In this document: positions 47,558-59,101 of the stretch, piece after piece
Numbering within the stretch: position 1 is the stretch's first letter
How the letters are laid out: each line of letters opens with the position of its first letter
From: Progne subis subis
Taxonomy: Eukaryota > Chordata > Aves > Passeriformes > Hirundinidae
NCBI GenBank assembly: GCA_022316685.1
Contig: JAKJHU010000014.1
Location: 6,319,001 to 6,383,000, forward strand
Reading direction: 5' to 3'
DNA: 64,000 bases
Notes under the pieces: model-generated
Told to the model about the DNA's origin: nothing
Database searches by the model: none
What the model saw: the letters and a program-made list of their open reading frames with translations, nothing else
Made by a program: the position numbers and the translations under genes

Positions 47558-49767
47558 GACCTGCTGCCTGATCTGTTTAGCTGCTGTGCTCATTACACCA
47601 TTCTGGAAAAAACTCGAAGCTGTTCAATAATCATTTTTATTAGAGACGTAATAATTGTGGCATCAAGTTTAGTAAAACTGACAGTGGAAAAAAAAAAATA
47701 GAACAGAAAATACAAGAAAATTATCTTATGAGGAAGAAAATAAACAAAGGAAACAAGCAAACCAAAAAATGTACTTCTGTGGTGTCCAAATTACAGTCCA
47801 AATGCACTTCCCACATCTTTGGTTGACGATGGGAACCTGTGTCTGAAGGAAATGGGATTTTTCTGACATCTCCCTCCTGATCCAGGTCTGAGTACATGGA
47901 GAGGAACTTACAGGGCTATAATTTATACATTTCTCAAAACTTCGAGGAACTTCATTGTACTCAACATTTCTTGGTTAATTCTGATGGAATTGGCCAGTGC
48001 CTCTGCCAAAGGCTAGTGCTGAGCAGCACAAACTCCCGGGCAGTTGGGTTGCACAAGCCTCCTTTGCCCGGGAAATGAAACCAGAATTGATAAATAGCTC
48101 TGTGTAAATTCCTGCCACCAATTCCCTCTGCAGCCTCCCAGCTCCCCAGGAACGTATCCAGAGATTGGGCCAAGTAACATTTCTCTCCTAGCGACTAATT
48201 TAATGCTTTTTAATATATTACAGCCTCTTTTAGGTCCAAACCTTTCTATTTTGAGACTTCCAATTCAAATTTGCCTAATAGCTTTGCATAATAGTCCCTT
48301 GCTCCCAATAAATTCCTCATTTCAACTTTAATTGGTTTGTTTCGTGGAGAATCACAATTTACACGAGCTGCAGAGATCTGTCACTGGCAGCTACTGAATA
48401 GAAGTAATACTTGATTAAACAAAATGAGATAGTAATTTGCTTTTTTTTTTTTTCCCCTAGTATTTGTTAATGATATTGCCAATTTCTACAAGCAGTTAAT
48501 ATATATTTCCACCATAATCAATTAAATGTATTTGGAATAGATATTAAATAACACTGTGGGTTCAGTGTCCTTTTAAATTTACGTTTTATCATTTTAAACA
48601 TTTTAAAATGTTAGCCAATTGTTCCCCAGTGCAAAGTAATCAAAACTAAAGACACAGAGTGGTTTTATGAGAGGTGATGCAAGCAACAAGTGGAAACACA
48701 AAAAAATTAAATAATCTGAAGATCTGTAACACTGAAGAATAAATCACCCCTAGTGATTTGAAAGTCTCAGTCAGAAAATAAAGAATTATCTCATTTTACT
48801 CAGCAGAGCTCAGCCTGAAGAGCCTGGAAATGGAAAAGGCACAGGACAGCTCTGAAGGAGTTTGATAGAGGGAGGGGAGATGGAGCTTGGGTGATACCAA
48901 GAAACTTCTCAGAAATATCTTTGTGAAAGGAATGGATACTCTAAACCAGCATGAAAATACCTCAGCTTGAAACACTCGTGGTTGGTACAAAAGATTTTAA
49001 ATGTAACTTCAAGCACCCCAGGGAAGCTTCCTAAAGACGAGGGAAAAAGTTATGATTTTTATTTTCTTTTTAATCACTGTTTCAAAGCAATTACAGTTCC
49101 TTCCTGGATGTCTAACTCATAATTTCAAACACTTCGGTTCTCAAGCTGAGAGCAAGGGATTCCATTAAAAAAATATATCAAACAGATATTTGAAACCCAC
49201 ATAGAAATCATATTAGCTTGTGGTACTGACTGCTATTAATTACTGGAATATGCGGAATATTTGAATAAGAATTTCTTAAGCTTCTTTGATGTTGTTCTTC
49301 TATTAAGGCCAGAATAATGCCTATGCAAAACACAGATTTATGAGTTAAGTGTATTTAGGAAAAAAACCCCCAACTTTGGCATATTAATTTGAATTCTTTG
49401 CTTATTCTTCTAGTTTAGCTTGAGAGTTGGTTGGGTTTTGTTTGTCCTGTAATAAAATACACTAGGAGAGGGAGCTGTATTTAGGCTAAGTCTGAATCTA
49501 TGCCGATGAAGTATACGTGACCTGTCTCACAGTTTTTCGGCACCACAGAGGGATTTGGGAGCGCTGAATGAGGACGGCACATTTTCAGGAGCCTGAACTG
49601 AGGTGCACCAGCGGCCTGGGCTGGGCTCTGGGGGAGGAAAAGGCCAAGGACAGTGAAGGCTGTGACAATAAACACGCAAAACAAAGAGTAGCCAACAAGC
49701 TATGAAAATATAGATTGATGTGATGAGTAGGTTTAGATGGGATATTGGGGAAGGAATTCTTCCTTGA

Positions 49768-49960
49768 GAGAGTGGGGAGGGGCTGGGATGGAATTCCCAG
49801 AGCAGCTGTGGCTGCTCCTGGATCCCTGGCAGTGCCCAAGGCTGGGTTGGACAGGGCTTGGAGCAGCCTGGGACAGGGGAAAGTGTCACCAAGGCAGGGG
49901 TGGCACTGGTTGATCTTCTTTAAAAGTCCCTTCCAACCCAAACCATCCTGCGATTCCATG
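49768..49960 (+). mobile_element. CR1 LINE fragment with 3' terminus
   Basis: Sense CR1 3' end. GGGCTGGGATGGAATTCCC, GGATCCCTGGCAGTGCCC and GGGCTTGGAGCAGCCTGGG lead to CCCTTCCAACCCAAACC and the terminal ATCCTGCG/ATTCCATG octamers. It lies immediately upstream of the GOLIM4 CpG island. Confidence 0.93.
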
Positions 49961-50069
49961 AACACCTCAGGGGTTTGGCTACAGGAGGCTCCTCGGGGCT
50001 TTGCCTTCCCGGTGCCCCTGAGCCCCAGACGGTCCCGGCGGTGGCACTGGGGTACGCGTTGTGTGTCAC

Positions 50070-50125
50070 CCCTGGTGTCGCAGCCCCGGTGTCACAGCCC
50101 CGGTGTCACAGCTCCACTGTCACAG
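50070..50125. repeat. Four-copy 14-bp tandem repeat
   Basis: The unit CCCCGGTGTCACAG is repeated four times at exact 14-bp spacing. The two middle copies are identical and the outer ones diverged. It lies at the upstream edge of the GOLIM4 CpG island. Confidence 0.92.
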
Positions 50126-50182
50126 CTTCCCTTCATCACCACACGAGCCCCGGACCCGAGGCAGCCCCGCACCGGGGGATGC

Positions 50183-50400
50183 CAGGCTGAGGGGATGCCG
50201 GGATGAGGGGACGAGGGGCTGCGGAGATGAGAGGATGAGGGGCTGAGGGGATGCGGAGATGAGGACTGACAGGATGCGGGGCAACGGAGATGAGTGTTGC
50301 GAGACCGAGGGGCTGCGGAGATGAGAGTTGCGAGGCTGAGGGGATACGGCGCTGAGGCGCTGCGGGGCTGAGGCGCTGCGGGCTGAGGCTGGAGCCTGAG
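50183..50400. repeat. Degenerate G-rich repeat upstream of GOLIM4
   Basis: About 220 bp of imperfect repeats of GAGGGGCTGCGGAGATGA type on the plus strand. Units vary in length and there is strong G-over-C strand asymmetry. Frequent GGGG runs make quadruplex formation possible. Some words (GGAGATG, GATGCGGG) resemble the 36-kb minisatellite, but common ancestry is not shown. Confidence 0.7.
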
Positions 50401-50573
50401 GGGCGGGCGGGGAAGCGCGGCCCGCTGCGGACGGACGCGGCGGGCACCCAATGCGCTCCGGAGGGAGGGCAGAGCCCCGCGGCCCGACCCAATGAGGCCG
50501 CGCCCGGAGCGGGACTTCCTTCGGGGATCCCGCGGCGGGGGAGCCGCGGCCGAGCGGGGACACGTCAGTGCGG
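50401..50573 (+). promoter_or_regulatory. GOLIM4: GOLIM4 proximal promoter elements
   Basis: Within the CpG island, GC boxes (GGGCGGGCGGGG, 50,401-50,412) are followed by two CCAAT boxes in the sense direction (50,448-50,452 and 50,489-50,493, 41 bp apart). After these comes CACGTCAG (50,561-50,568), whose complement contains TGACG, a CRE/ATF half-site. The order GC box - CCAAT - CCAAT - CRE half-site is a typical TATA-less promoter. The transcription start is inferred between about 50,550 and 50,700. Confidence 0.5.
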
Positions 50574-50890
50574 GGCCGGGACCTGCCTTTGTTCCCCGCA
50601 GCCCCGGCCCGCAGCCCTCCCCGGCCGCAGGGACCGGCATACGTCCGCACGGACACGGAGCATCCCCGGAATGAGCCCCGCTGCTGCTCGCACCGGAGAG
50701 ACCGCCCCGGGCGCCGCCGCCGTGCCCAGGGGCTGAAACGCTGGGCCGGCCCCGCCTCCGCCGTCCCTCTTTTCCCTTCCTCCTTCTCCTCCTCCTCCTC
50801 CTCCTGCTCCTCCCGGGGCCTCCGATGCCGCCGCCTCCCGCCCGCTGCTGAGCCGTGACGGGCGGGGGCCCTCGGGACCCCGCCGGGGAC

Positions 50891-51078
50891 ATGGGCAACG
50901 GGATGTGCTCCCGGAAACAGAAGCGGATTTTCCAGACGCTGCTGCTGCTGACCGTGGTGTTCGGGTTCCGTGTACGGGGCGATGCTCTACTACGAGCTGC
51001 AGGGCCAGCTGAGGAAGGCTGAGGCCACGGCGCTCAAGTACCAGCAGCATCAGGAGTCGCTCTCGGCTCAGTTACAAG
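50891..51078 (+). CDS. GOLIM4: GOLIM4 exon 1 (contains a one-base frameshift)
   Basis: First coding exon of Golgi integral membrane protein 4 (GPP130), a type II cis-Golgi protein that cycles via endosomes. It reads MGNGMCSRKQKRIFQTLLLL, then TVVFGF, giving the short basic cytoplasmic tail and the start of the membrane anchor. After Phe26 the sequence is TTC CGTG TAC where the family has TTC, one Leu codon, TAC, so one extra base is present (50,968-50,972). Downstream in the shifted frame it continues YGAMLYYELQ, GQLRKAEATALKYQQHQESL, SAQLQ, a near-perfect match to the lumenal coiled-coil start. As written, translation from the ATG stops at 51,020-51,022. The exon ends CAAG|GTACTC in phase 1. 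ATG context is good (GAC before, G after). The match of exon 2 to the family favours a sequence error over a dead gene. Confidence 0.93.
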
Positions 51079-53252
51079 GTACTCCCTCGGCAGGAGCCTC
51101 TGCTGCCCTTCCCCAAGGCTTGCAGAACACCCTCCTCTTCCTTCTCCGGCTGTCCAACCTCTCTCAAAGTTTTACTCCTTCTCCCCCTTCTTCTCCTCCA
51201 GCCTGTGGGGTTGTAGGGTCTCCCCGCGCTGGCATCCCAGCCCCGCCGGGGTCAGGGTGAGGTTTTGTCGTGGATTCCTAGAGAGCTCTCCTGCTCTCTC
51301 GCTCCCACACGTCCTCTGGTGACTCTTATTCCCAAAGGATTGCACATCACTTGGCAATTCCTGGCATAAACGGGAAAGGCAGGCGTGCAGTGCAGACCGT
51401 GTCTAGTCTGGGATTTTTGTCGGTTTCTCTGATTGTCTTGCAGGGTTTTATGTTGAGCACCCATCTGCAGCTCCTGGGCAGCATAAACCTTAAATAGGCT
51501 CCAGGATGGAGGAGAGAAGTATTCTAATAAAGTGGTTTTAAAGGGTGACTTAAAAGTAAAGTTCAAGTAAGTTATTACTCTTGAATGACTTGGCTTAAAG
51601 GTGCCGCATAAATATGGATCCTTGTGTGTCTTGGTTTAAGGATGCAGCAAATGTGGGTGTCCTGTAGTTGAAGGTGAAAAGTTGGCCATGTCTGACATCT
51701 GCATGCCAAGAAATCAGAAGCAAAGCAGCAGGGATGTACCTGAAACATCAATAGTCTGGGAAGTGAAAGACCTCAGCACCTCTCTAATTGTCAAGTGCAA
51801 GGTTATCAGGTCAGCACAGACAAAGCCCAGAGACAGCTTTCAACTTTTCTCTCTCAAAATAGCATGAAAGAAGAATCAGAGGGATCTGCTGTAGCAGCAC
51901 TAAACTTCAGGGTGATCCTCAGCCATCCTTTTCCCCGTGGAAGCATCCATCAAAGCATGCCTGGCAGCACCCAGTTTATGTGCAGAGAGCACAGAGTTGG
52001 ATTTATGCTGTTAGATTTTTACCGTGGTTTGTTCCTTCAACGTGTTTAGTCACCAGCTGACACCATCCTTACTTAGTATTTCAATTTCAGGCCATTTCCA
52101 GGTGATAGGAGAGAGCTCTTTGCCAGAAACCTTCATTTTAGTCAGGGAAAAAGTGTAAATGTTTGGCTGGGAAGGGAGTGTGTGGCAGATGGCTAAAGGG
52201 CTGCTCTTGCTGGGCTGTGCATTTGCCAACAGAGGACACAGGAACATCTTGTTCTCCAGCTAAAATTTGATGAGTTGGCTTTTTCTGTTGCTCCGGCTTT
52301 GCCAAAAGCAAGCAGGCAACAAACTTTTATCCTGACACAGAGGAGAGATTCTCTGCATCAGATATGCCAGGTCTGGACTGTTGGTTTGAACTTTCCATGC
52401 TTGAAACATGGTTTTGAGTAGCCATCATTCTGTCCAAGCGTGTCCATGGAAGCAGCAGGCAATTGTGGGAGCTGCATTTTTTGTGGTTTTCTTGCTTGTT
52501 TCAGTGTATCAATGGGAAATGTGAAATATGGACCAGGATCTGATAACATTAATAGATTTGATGATCCATGCAATAAACTCACATGGTTCTGGGATCTATG
52601 CCAGCATGTCAAGCCCATTAAGCAGGAGAATTTATCTGTGCCAAGTACGGTAGCAGTAAACCCTGTTTAAAAAAATAATCACTGGCAATTAAGTCACAGA
52701 ATAGGAAGGAAAAATAAAATGTAACAATAAAAAATGGTTCTCTAAATTCTCCTGTGTTTCTGGAAGTAGCTGTTACACCTAAGAGAGGGTGAGAGCCCAG
52801 AGAAATACTAAATGCAGCAGCAGCCCCTAGCTGCCTAGTGTCCCACTAAAGTACAGGGAAGTTGTATTCCTGAGGACTCCAGGGGATCTGGGAAATAAAC
52901 TTTTCTTCCCTATCTTTCTGCAGTGGCCTGCCCTGCACAATCACCCGGATTTTTGCAGTAGGAGTTGGTTAGTAAGGAGAACACAGGGAATTCAGGGCCT
53001 GTGCCTACGCCCAGCTCACCTGGAGCGACACAAGCTCGCTGGTGATACCCACCACCAAACCCATTCCTGAACCTGTCCTGTTTAACTCTTTGTGGGGAAC
53101 AACAGGAAGGCATTTTCTTTAAGCAGAGACTTGGAATCAACATAAAATGCTGGCAGCAAATCCAGTTTGCAGGTGCAGGATCTGACTGCACTTTGAACTT
53201 TAGATTTTAAATGACTTGGATTTTAAATCAACAATGTTCCTGTTGCCAAGTT

Positions 53253-53293
53253 AAAACAAACAAACAAACCAACAAAAAAAACCCCCAAAAAAA
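53253..53293. repeat. (AAAC)n microsatellite
   Basis: AAAC steps that grade into an A/C-rich tail. It lies in GOLIM4 intron 1. Confidence 0.93.
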
Positions 53294-56200
53294 CCTATGA
53301 ATATCTGAGCTATATCTCTTGGCTGTCCAAAGATTATTCTTTGAATTTATTGCTTTATGAGAACAATAAAATTAAAGTATTGCATTGGTAAAGTAATGCA
53401 GCTTATCTTTTCCATGCAGCATAACCAGTTTCTCTGTAGATCATGGACTAGAGATAATTTTGAGGCCTGAAACATGATGGAATTCTTTTCTCTGAAATCT
53501 TTTAAAAAGAAACCATTTAAAGGGCAAACTTAAAGGAAAGGAGGGTGCTGCAGCAGCAGGTTGGTGCTCACAGCTCTCCTGGGTGATTGAATAAGAATTT
53601 AAAGCTGGGCAGAAAGGGATACCTTCTATTTCCTGAACAACCATTTCATCAGGAGGCTTTTACATGTTTAAATGTAAACCACAAAAATAAAAAGCAACTT
53701 CTGAAAGTGGTGTTTTTGAGAATGCTGAGGCTGTATTGTGGCAGGCTGGCTGTGCCCCTGGAAGTCTGACTGGAGTGAATCTCTTGGGGGAGAGTGAAGT
53801 ATCACCTGTTGCCTGACTTTTTGTAGGGTTTTGTTGTGACTGCTGGAGCCTACAAAGGCAGTTGCTTTCCTGATTGCACACAGAGGAGCTTGGGAGTGCC
53901 CCTGTCAGGGCTTGTGAGTGAAACTTGAGTCCATTTGTGAAATGCCTGAGGTTCACGGACACTCCTGAGTTCATGGACTCAGTGGCAGTTTAGGACCTGA
54001 ATGCCTTTAGTCTGCCCAAAATCTGAATCAAGATCCTCAGCAGTAGCTCAGGGTACAGCTCCCTTTACTTCCTGCTGTCCCCTCTACTATTTTTCATGTT
54101 TTGATGGGGTTTTTTTAATCTATGTAGGCAATAACAGCCTTATTTTTGGTACTTGCCAGTTCTTTTTGCCCGAATGAGCTGTTCTTTCTGTTTTTCCATG
54201 AAGAGCCAGCTGTCTTAGGTTTTTATCTTTTTCATTGCCTTGTTTTGCTCAAATGCAGCAACACATGAAGGAGGCTCAAGCTCCTGGGAATATGTGGGAA
54301 AATGCCAAGGCAGAAGGCACAGATGATTGGAAAATGGTGCAGGAAGAGTCTCAGAATCATTTAACACACACACCTGATCTGCAGAGAGCTGCACATGGCC
54401 GTGGTTTGGGGGGTTTACAGCTTCAGCCACTCTGCTGAGAAGTGTTTGTGTCCCTTGGAATATGCCCAGGGTACAAAGGGAAGGCTGGCAGACCTGGGAA
54501 ACACAATAACTGGGTTAGAAAGGCTGGGATCTTAAACTCACCTCCTTTAGAGGATCAGATTGCAGAAGGTTTTCTAAGAAGAATATCAAACTTTGGCATT
54601 TTTCTCTAACAAAGTTCTGCTGGGCATGAAGGAAGTAGAGCCACTTCTGTAATCCACAAAGGGAATACCAGGGGCAGAATTTAGAGATGACACAAAATTT
54701 TTTCACTGCTGAGAAAAACCTAAAGTTATCTATAAGGTCTTTCATAGAGAAGCTGATCTTCCCAGTAAGCTGATTATCTTAAAGTCTCATTCTCTGAGCA
54801 CTATATGCATTTGAAACATGGAGATAATCTTACTTAGTATTTCTTAAGGTGACAAAAGCAAAACTTGATGCTCTTTGCCTCCTTTAAAGCTGTGTCAAAC
54901 TAAGTCTTGAACCATTTGCCATACAGGAACAGGCTTCAGTTGCTAGAGGAGAACCACACTGAGAGCTGCAGGTGAGCCTGATATTGTACCTGTGACTGCT
55001 GCAGGATTGAAAGTATCTACAGATGTCTTTTTAGCCCTTGCAGCTTCTGTCTTCTCTGGTTTAATCTGTTTAATCTGTTTTAATCCCTAATCCTAATAAC
55101 GGCCTACAGTTAGTTCCTCTTACTACCTTAATTTTTTTCTGCTCTTCCTATGAGAGTCTTAACGTGTCTGATGGCTTTGTGCAATCTCCGTGCAGCCTGA
55201 GACTGTCCTGTGATCTTGGCAGCCAGCCTGGCAGGGACTCTGGATTTGAGAGTTTTCCCTGCTGTGGGAAAACTTGTCTGTGGACAAGGTGTGGATTTCC
55301 TCAAAGGTTTCTGATCCAGTGCTAGAAAGGAGCGGCTGTAAAGCAAATGTCGATTCTGTTATGCCAATTGTCCTAAATCAAGGCTCCTTGAGGGGGTGAC
55401 CTGCTGGGAGTTGGTCAGGTCTGTGGTAGCTTTATGTGTGTGGAATTGCACAGTGCACTGCAGTACCAGATCGCATCTCTGTGTCACTTCAGTGGTTAAT
55501 ATTTATCATCTCTGCATGCAGACTGCACAGGGGCCAGAGCTGCTCTGACATCACACAGTTCTGGGTGTACTTGGCTGTTACATTCCCTCAGCTGGGAAGA
55601 ACCAGCCCTGCTTTTAATGGCTTATTTTTCACGTGCATCAGACAAGTAGAGCTGCATCTACTGCACCTCCTGTGTGTTTGGTTGTTCTTCCTAATAGCAG
55701 AGTCCTGAATTCCTGTTACTCCTGTGGCTTTCAGGTTGCACATAAAGCTTTGATAGTCTTTTGTTGCTGGCTGAGAGATCCATGGTAGCACTGTAAGAGG
55801 AGGGTTTGGTTCTGGGTGTATTTCCCCTGAAATGGCAAGTGCAGCATCCCAAATTCTGCTACCTGGCTTCCTGAGCTGGAAAGCTTTGGTTTGTAACCTC
55901 CTCTGAGCACCTGGTTGTTGTACCTCCATTCACATTTTCAATGGATATTTAATGTTCTAAATACTTAAAACACGCAAAACGCTTGAAATTGTGCAGAATT
56001 TTAGTATGGAAGAAGTATATGGTGTAATGTATATTTTTGTATATATGCATTTGCGTGTAAGTATGTATAAACGAGATAGATACGTGCCTGTTTTGCAGCT
56101 CATCCTCAAGATTTTGGGTTATTTGGAATTACCCAGCTTTTACTCATAACCCAAGTACAGAAAAGGTGCTGGAGCTCTGTTCAGATCAGTTAACTCAGGG

Positions 56201-58996
56201 AAGTTTTTTTTCCAGGTCCATAGCAGAATTTCCATATCCAGCAGCTGAGTTCTGAATTGAAAGATAAATTGATCACGTGCCCACATTGATATTTTTTTCA
56301 TTGCTGCAATCCATTCCAAAGTGCCCTTCCCTTGTGGACGTAACAGTTCCAGGACAGATTTCTCCCAGTGCTGCAGCATTCCCTCTGCTGGAGGCTGGCT
56401 GAGGATCACAGGGCAGTCTGAAGGAGCATTGAGCAGAATGAGGTGATGGGGTGGGTTTGTTCCCTGGGTTTTGGTGTTTCCCATCCCCAGTTTGACACAA
56501 GACCTGGTAGCCAGCACGATGCCAAAAACAGATCCAGATCTTTGTGACTGATGATGATTTAAGCTCGTCAGTGGTGGAGCTGAGTGGACACTTCAGAGCT
56601 GGGACAGCAGGAGAGAGGCAGGATGGGTTGATGGTGGTGAGTTTGCATTCTGGCTTCTCGAGCAGTCATCTCCTGCCACATATTCTGACATCATGCCTGA
56701 CTGAATTCTTGAGCCTTAAAAATGATGTTCCAGGCACATTGTCTCACTGGGCTGGCTGTTTGCTTGTCAGCCTGCGAGTTTGGGTGGGGCAACTTATGAG
56801 TAAGGTTTCCACCCTCCTGGAGATTTGAGTGCCCATTATAGCTTCTCTGATGTGCTGCTGAGGATATTGCCAGCAATTTGTGGCTAACAGAGTTCACTTT
56901 GCTCCTTTTGGAATGGGATCCTTGCAGGGAAAAAGTCATTTAATCTGCCCTGCTGAAAGTCAGGTGCTGCTTTGAGGTTTGATGGTAATGAAAGCTAAAT
57001 AAATCAGATTACTGGAAAATACGAGCTCTACAGAACAAGTCATTAAAGCTGAATCCTTCGTTGAGTGATTTTTCCTGGGGTTTTGGGGATTCAGGGGTGT
57101 GAATTTCTTGTCATGTCAGAGCCTGAGGTGACCACTTGAGGAATTCAACCTGTTTGGATGCTGTCCTTGTTTAAGGAAGGGTCTTGTGGGCTTAATGCAC
57201 TTCTGATTGTTTTGTGATCACGTAGCACAACCCAAACCTGTTGAGATTTTGTACTGTGTGTTTTTAATTAGGCAGTAAAAGAAACTGCAATTGCTCCACC
57301 TTGTCCTCTGCATTTTCCCCCTCCCCTAAGGTACCTGAATTTCGCCTATCTTATTTTCCTGAGGTGACTCAGATCCCAGAGTTTGACAGTCATTTCCAGG
57401 GCTTAATTACAGAGATAATGAGAGAAGTATGGCCTGCCTGAGCCCCCAGAGGGCAGAGTAAGGAGCCTGCTCCTGTCCACATCACCACTCTCAACTCAGC
57501 CATTTTCAGTCAAAAAATTAATCACTAACTCAAACTCTTGATTTCTGGATGCAGTTTGTGCATCTATGGATTGAGCTTTTTTTTTAAAGCTGTATTTTTT
57601 ACTAATTTCTGACTATAGATATTTATGTACATCCTGACACCATGTAGATACAGTCACTGTAGGCCTTCATAAAATTGAAAAGAGTGTAAAACACTTTTTG
57701 AGGGACAAAAACAGGCCCTTGTTTCCTGGAGCAGAGGGTTGAGCAGACCCAGAGGTTCAGAGGTGATGTGAGAAGAAAACTGTTGTCTCTGCAGCTTTTA
57801 TCAATGTTTATGGGTTTTTCTGCTAATTTGAGTCTAAAATCACTACGCAGGTTTGTTTGAACTACTTATCAGTGTAAAAAAAGTAAATCTTTATCATCTA
57901 TTGGTGTATAGAAAACAGCAATGGAAGGTGGGGTGCTGATCCCACCCGTGGTACCAAGGGTTGGAAGAGAGCTTTTGTGGAGTGCACTGGAAATCATTTC
58001 TGGAAAACATGATCTCCTTCCTGATAAAAGTCAGGTCTGAAGCCTATCTGTGAGGGATTAAATATTGAATCACATTTAATACCCCTTCTCCAACTTATTT
58101 TTAGCAGCAGCTATTACAGTTTACTCTTTGAACATGATAAATCCTTCCCTCTGTCCCAATTTATCTTAAATCTGTTGTTTCCTAGAGGTGTTATTGACTT
58201 CTAAGAAAGGCAGTATGTGAGGCAGGGGGCAGTAAAAGGATTCTATTAAATGTAGATGTTTGCTCCAGTTTAGAAATTAATGTTCCTGTCATCCTTACAA
58301 TTGAATAGAGGCCACAAGGATCTCTTAGAAATACAAGTGTGTGTTTCTGGGGTGAAGTGCATTAATGTGCCAAATTCGCCAGCATTTCCCATTTTTCAGA
58401 ACTGCAGTGAAGGCAAGACTAGAACTGGAACTTTTTAGTTCAAACTTCTTCCCGGAATACTGAGGAAGTCAGAGGAACAGGTTTATTTTAATTGATAGCT
58501 CATTTTTGGTGCAGGATCTCTGAGAGCACATGTTGTGCTTTCTCTTAAAGAAAAAAATCCCCTGAAGGTAAAGATCCAGATATTAAATGCAAATTTTTCA
58601 GATAAATGATGAGGGACTTCAGTCAAAGCAGGGGTCATTTTTAAGCACAACTGCCAGTGCATGATGCGGTTTTCCAGGAGGAATTTGGTATGACTGGCTG
58701 TAATTAGACAAAACCATTACTTGATCATGTGAGTAAATTGCAAAGTGTAGGAGTTTGTTTGGAAGTAAAGGTAATTCTCATAGTCCACACAGTGCCAGCT
58801 GTGGTTTGCAGAGAGCAAAATGAGAGCAGTCCATCCCTGCCTGGATGTTCCACAATGAAGCCTCACACACTGTCAGGTTCATATTACCTTTGTTTCTATT
58901 TCTGTCCTTTTTATGGAAATTCAAACCAGAAAACTTCAAGGACGTAAATTATTAAATGGCTTCAATATTTTGTTCAATATATTGTAAATATTGTGG

Positions 58997-59101
58997 CTTG
59001 GAGCAACCTGGTCTGGTGGAAGTGAAGGTGTCCCTGACCATGGCAGGGGATGGAACAAGCTGAGTTTTAAGTTCCCTTCCAAGCCAAACCATTCTATGAT
59101 A
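58997..59101 (+). mobile_element. CR1 LINE fragment with 3' terminus
   Basis: Sense CR1 3' end. GGCTTGGAGCAACCTGGTCT, GGTGTCCCTGACCATGGCAG and CCCTTCCAAGCCAAACC precede the terminal ATTCTATGAT. It is about 105 bp and strongly 5'-truncated. Confidence 0.9.

Larger units (their letters stand above)
42553..49767. other. Intergenic stretch upstream of GOLIM4, no gene seen
   Basis: Mostly unique AT-rich DNA with several simple repeats (44.03, 45.90, 46.05 and 47.53 kb). Two minus-strand open frames (44,342-44,755 and 49,481-49,684) read somewhat like protein but match no family I know, so neither is called a gene. Confidence 0.55.
49990..51080. promoter_or_regulatory. GOLIM4: CpG island at the GOLIM4 promoter
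   Basis: About 1.1 kb of strongly GC/CpG-rich DNA ending in exon 1 of GOLIM4. No TATA box is seen, which suits a housekeeping-type Golgi gene. Long open frames on the minus strand here (up to 268 codons) and short ones on the plus strand come from base composition and are not called. Confidence 0.87.

Noticed and set aside
50092..50898. 268-codon minus-strand frame opposite the GOLIM4 promoter
   Set aside because: Arg/Pro/Ala/Ser-rich composition and overlap with other frames mark it as a CpG-island artefact.
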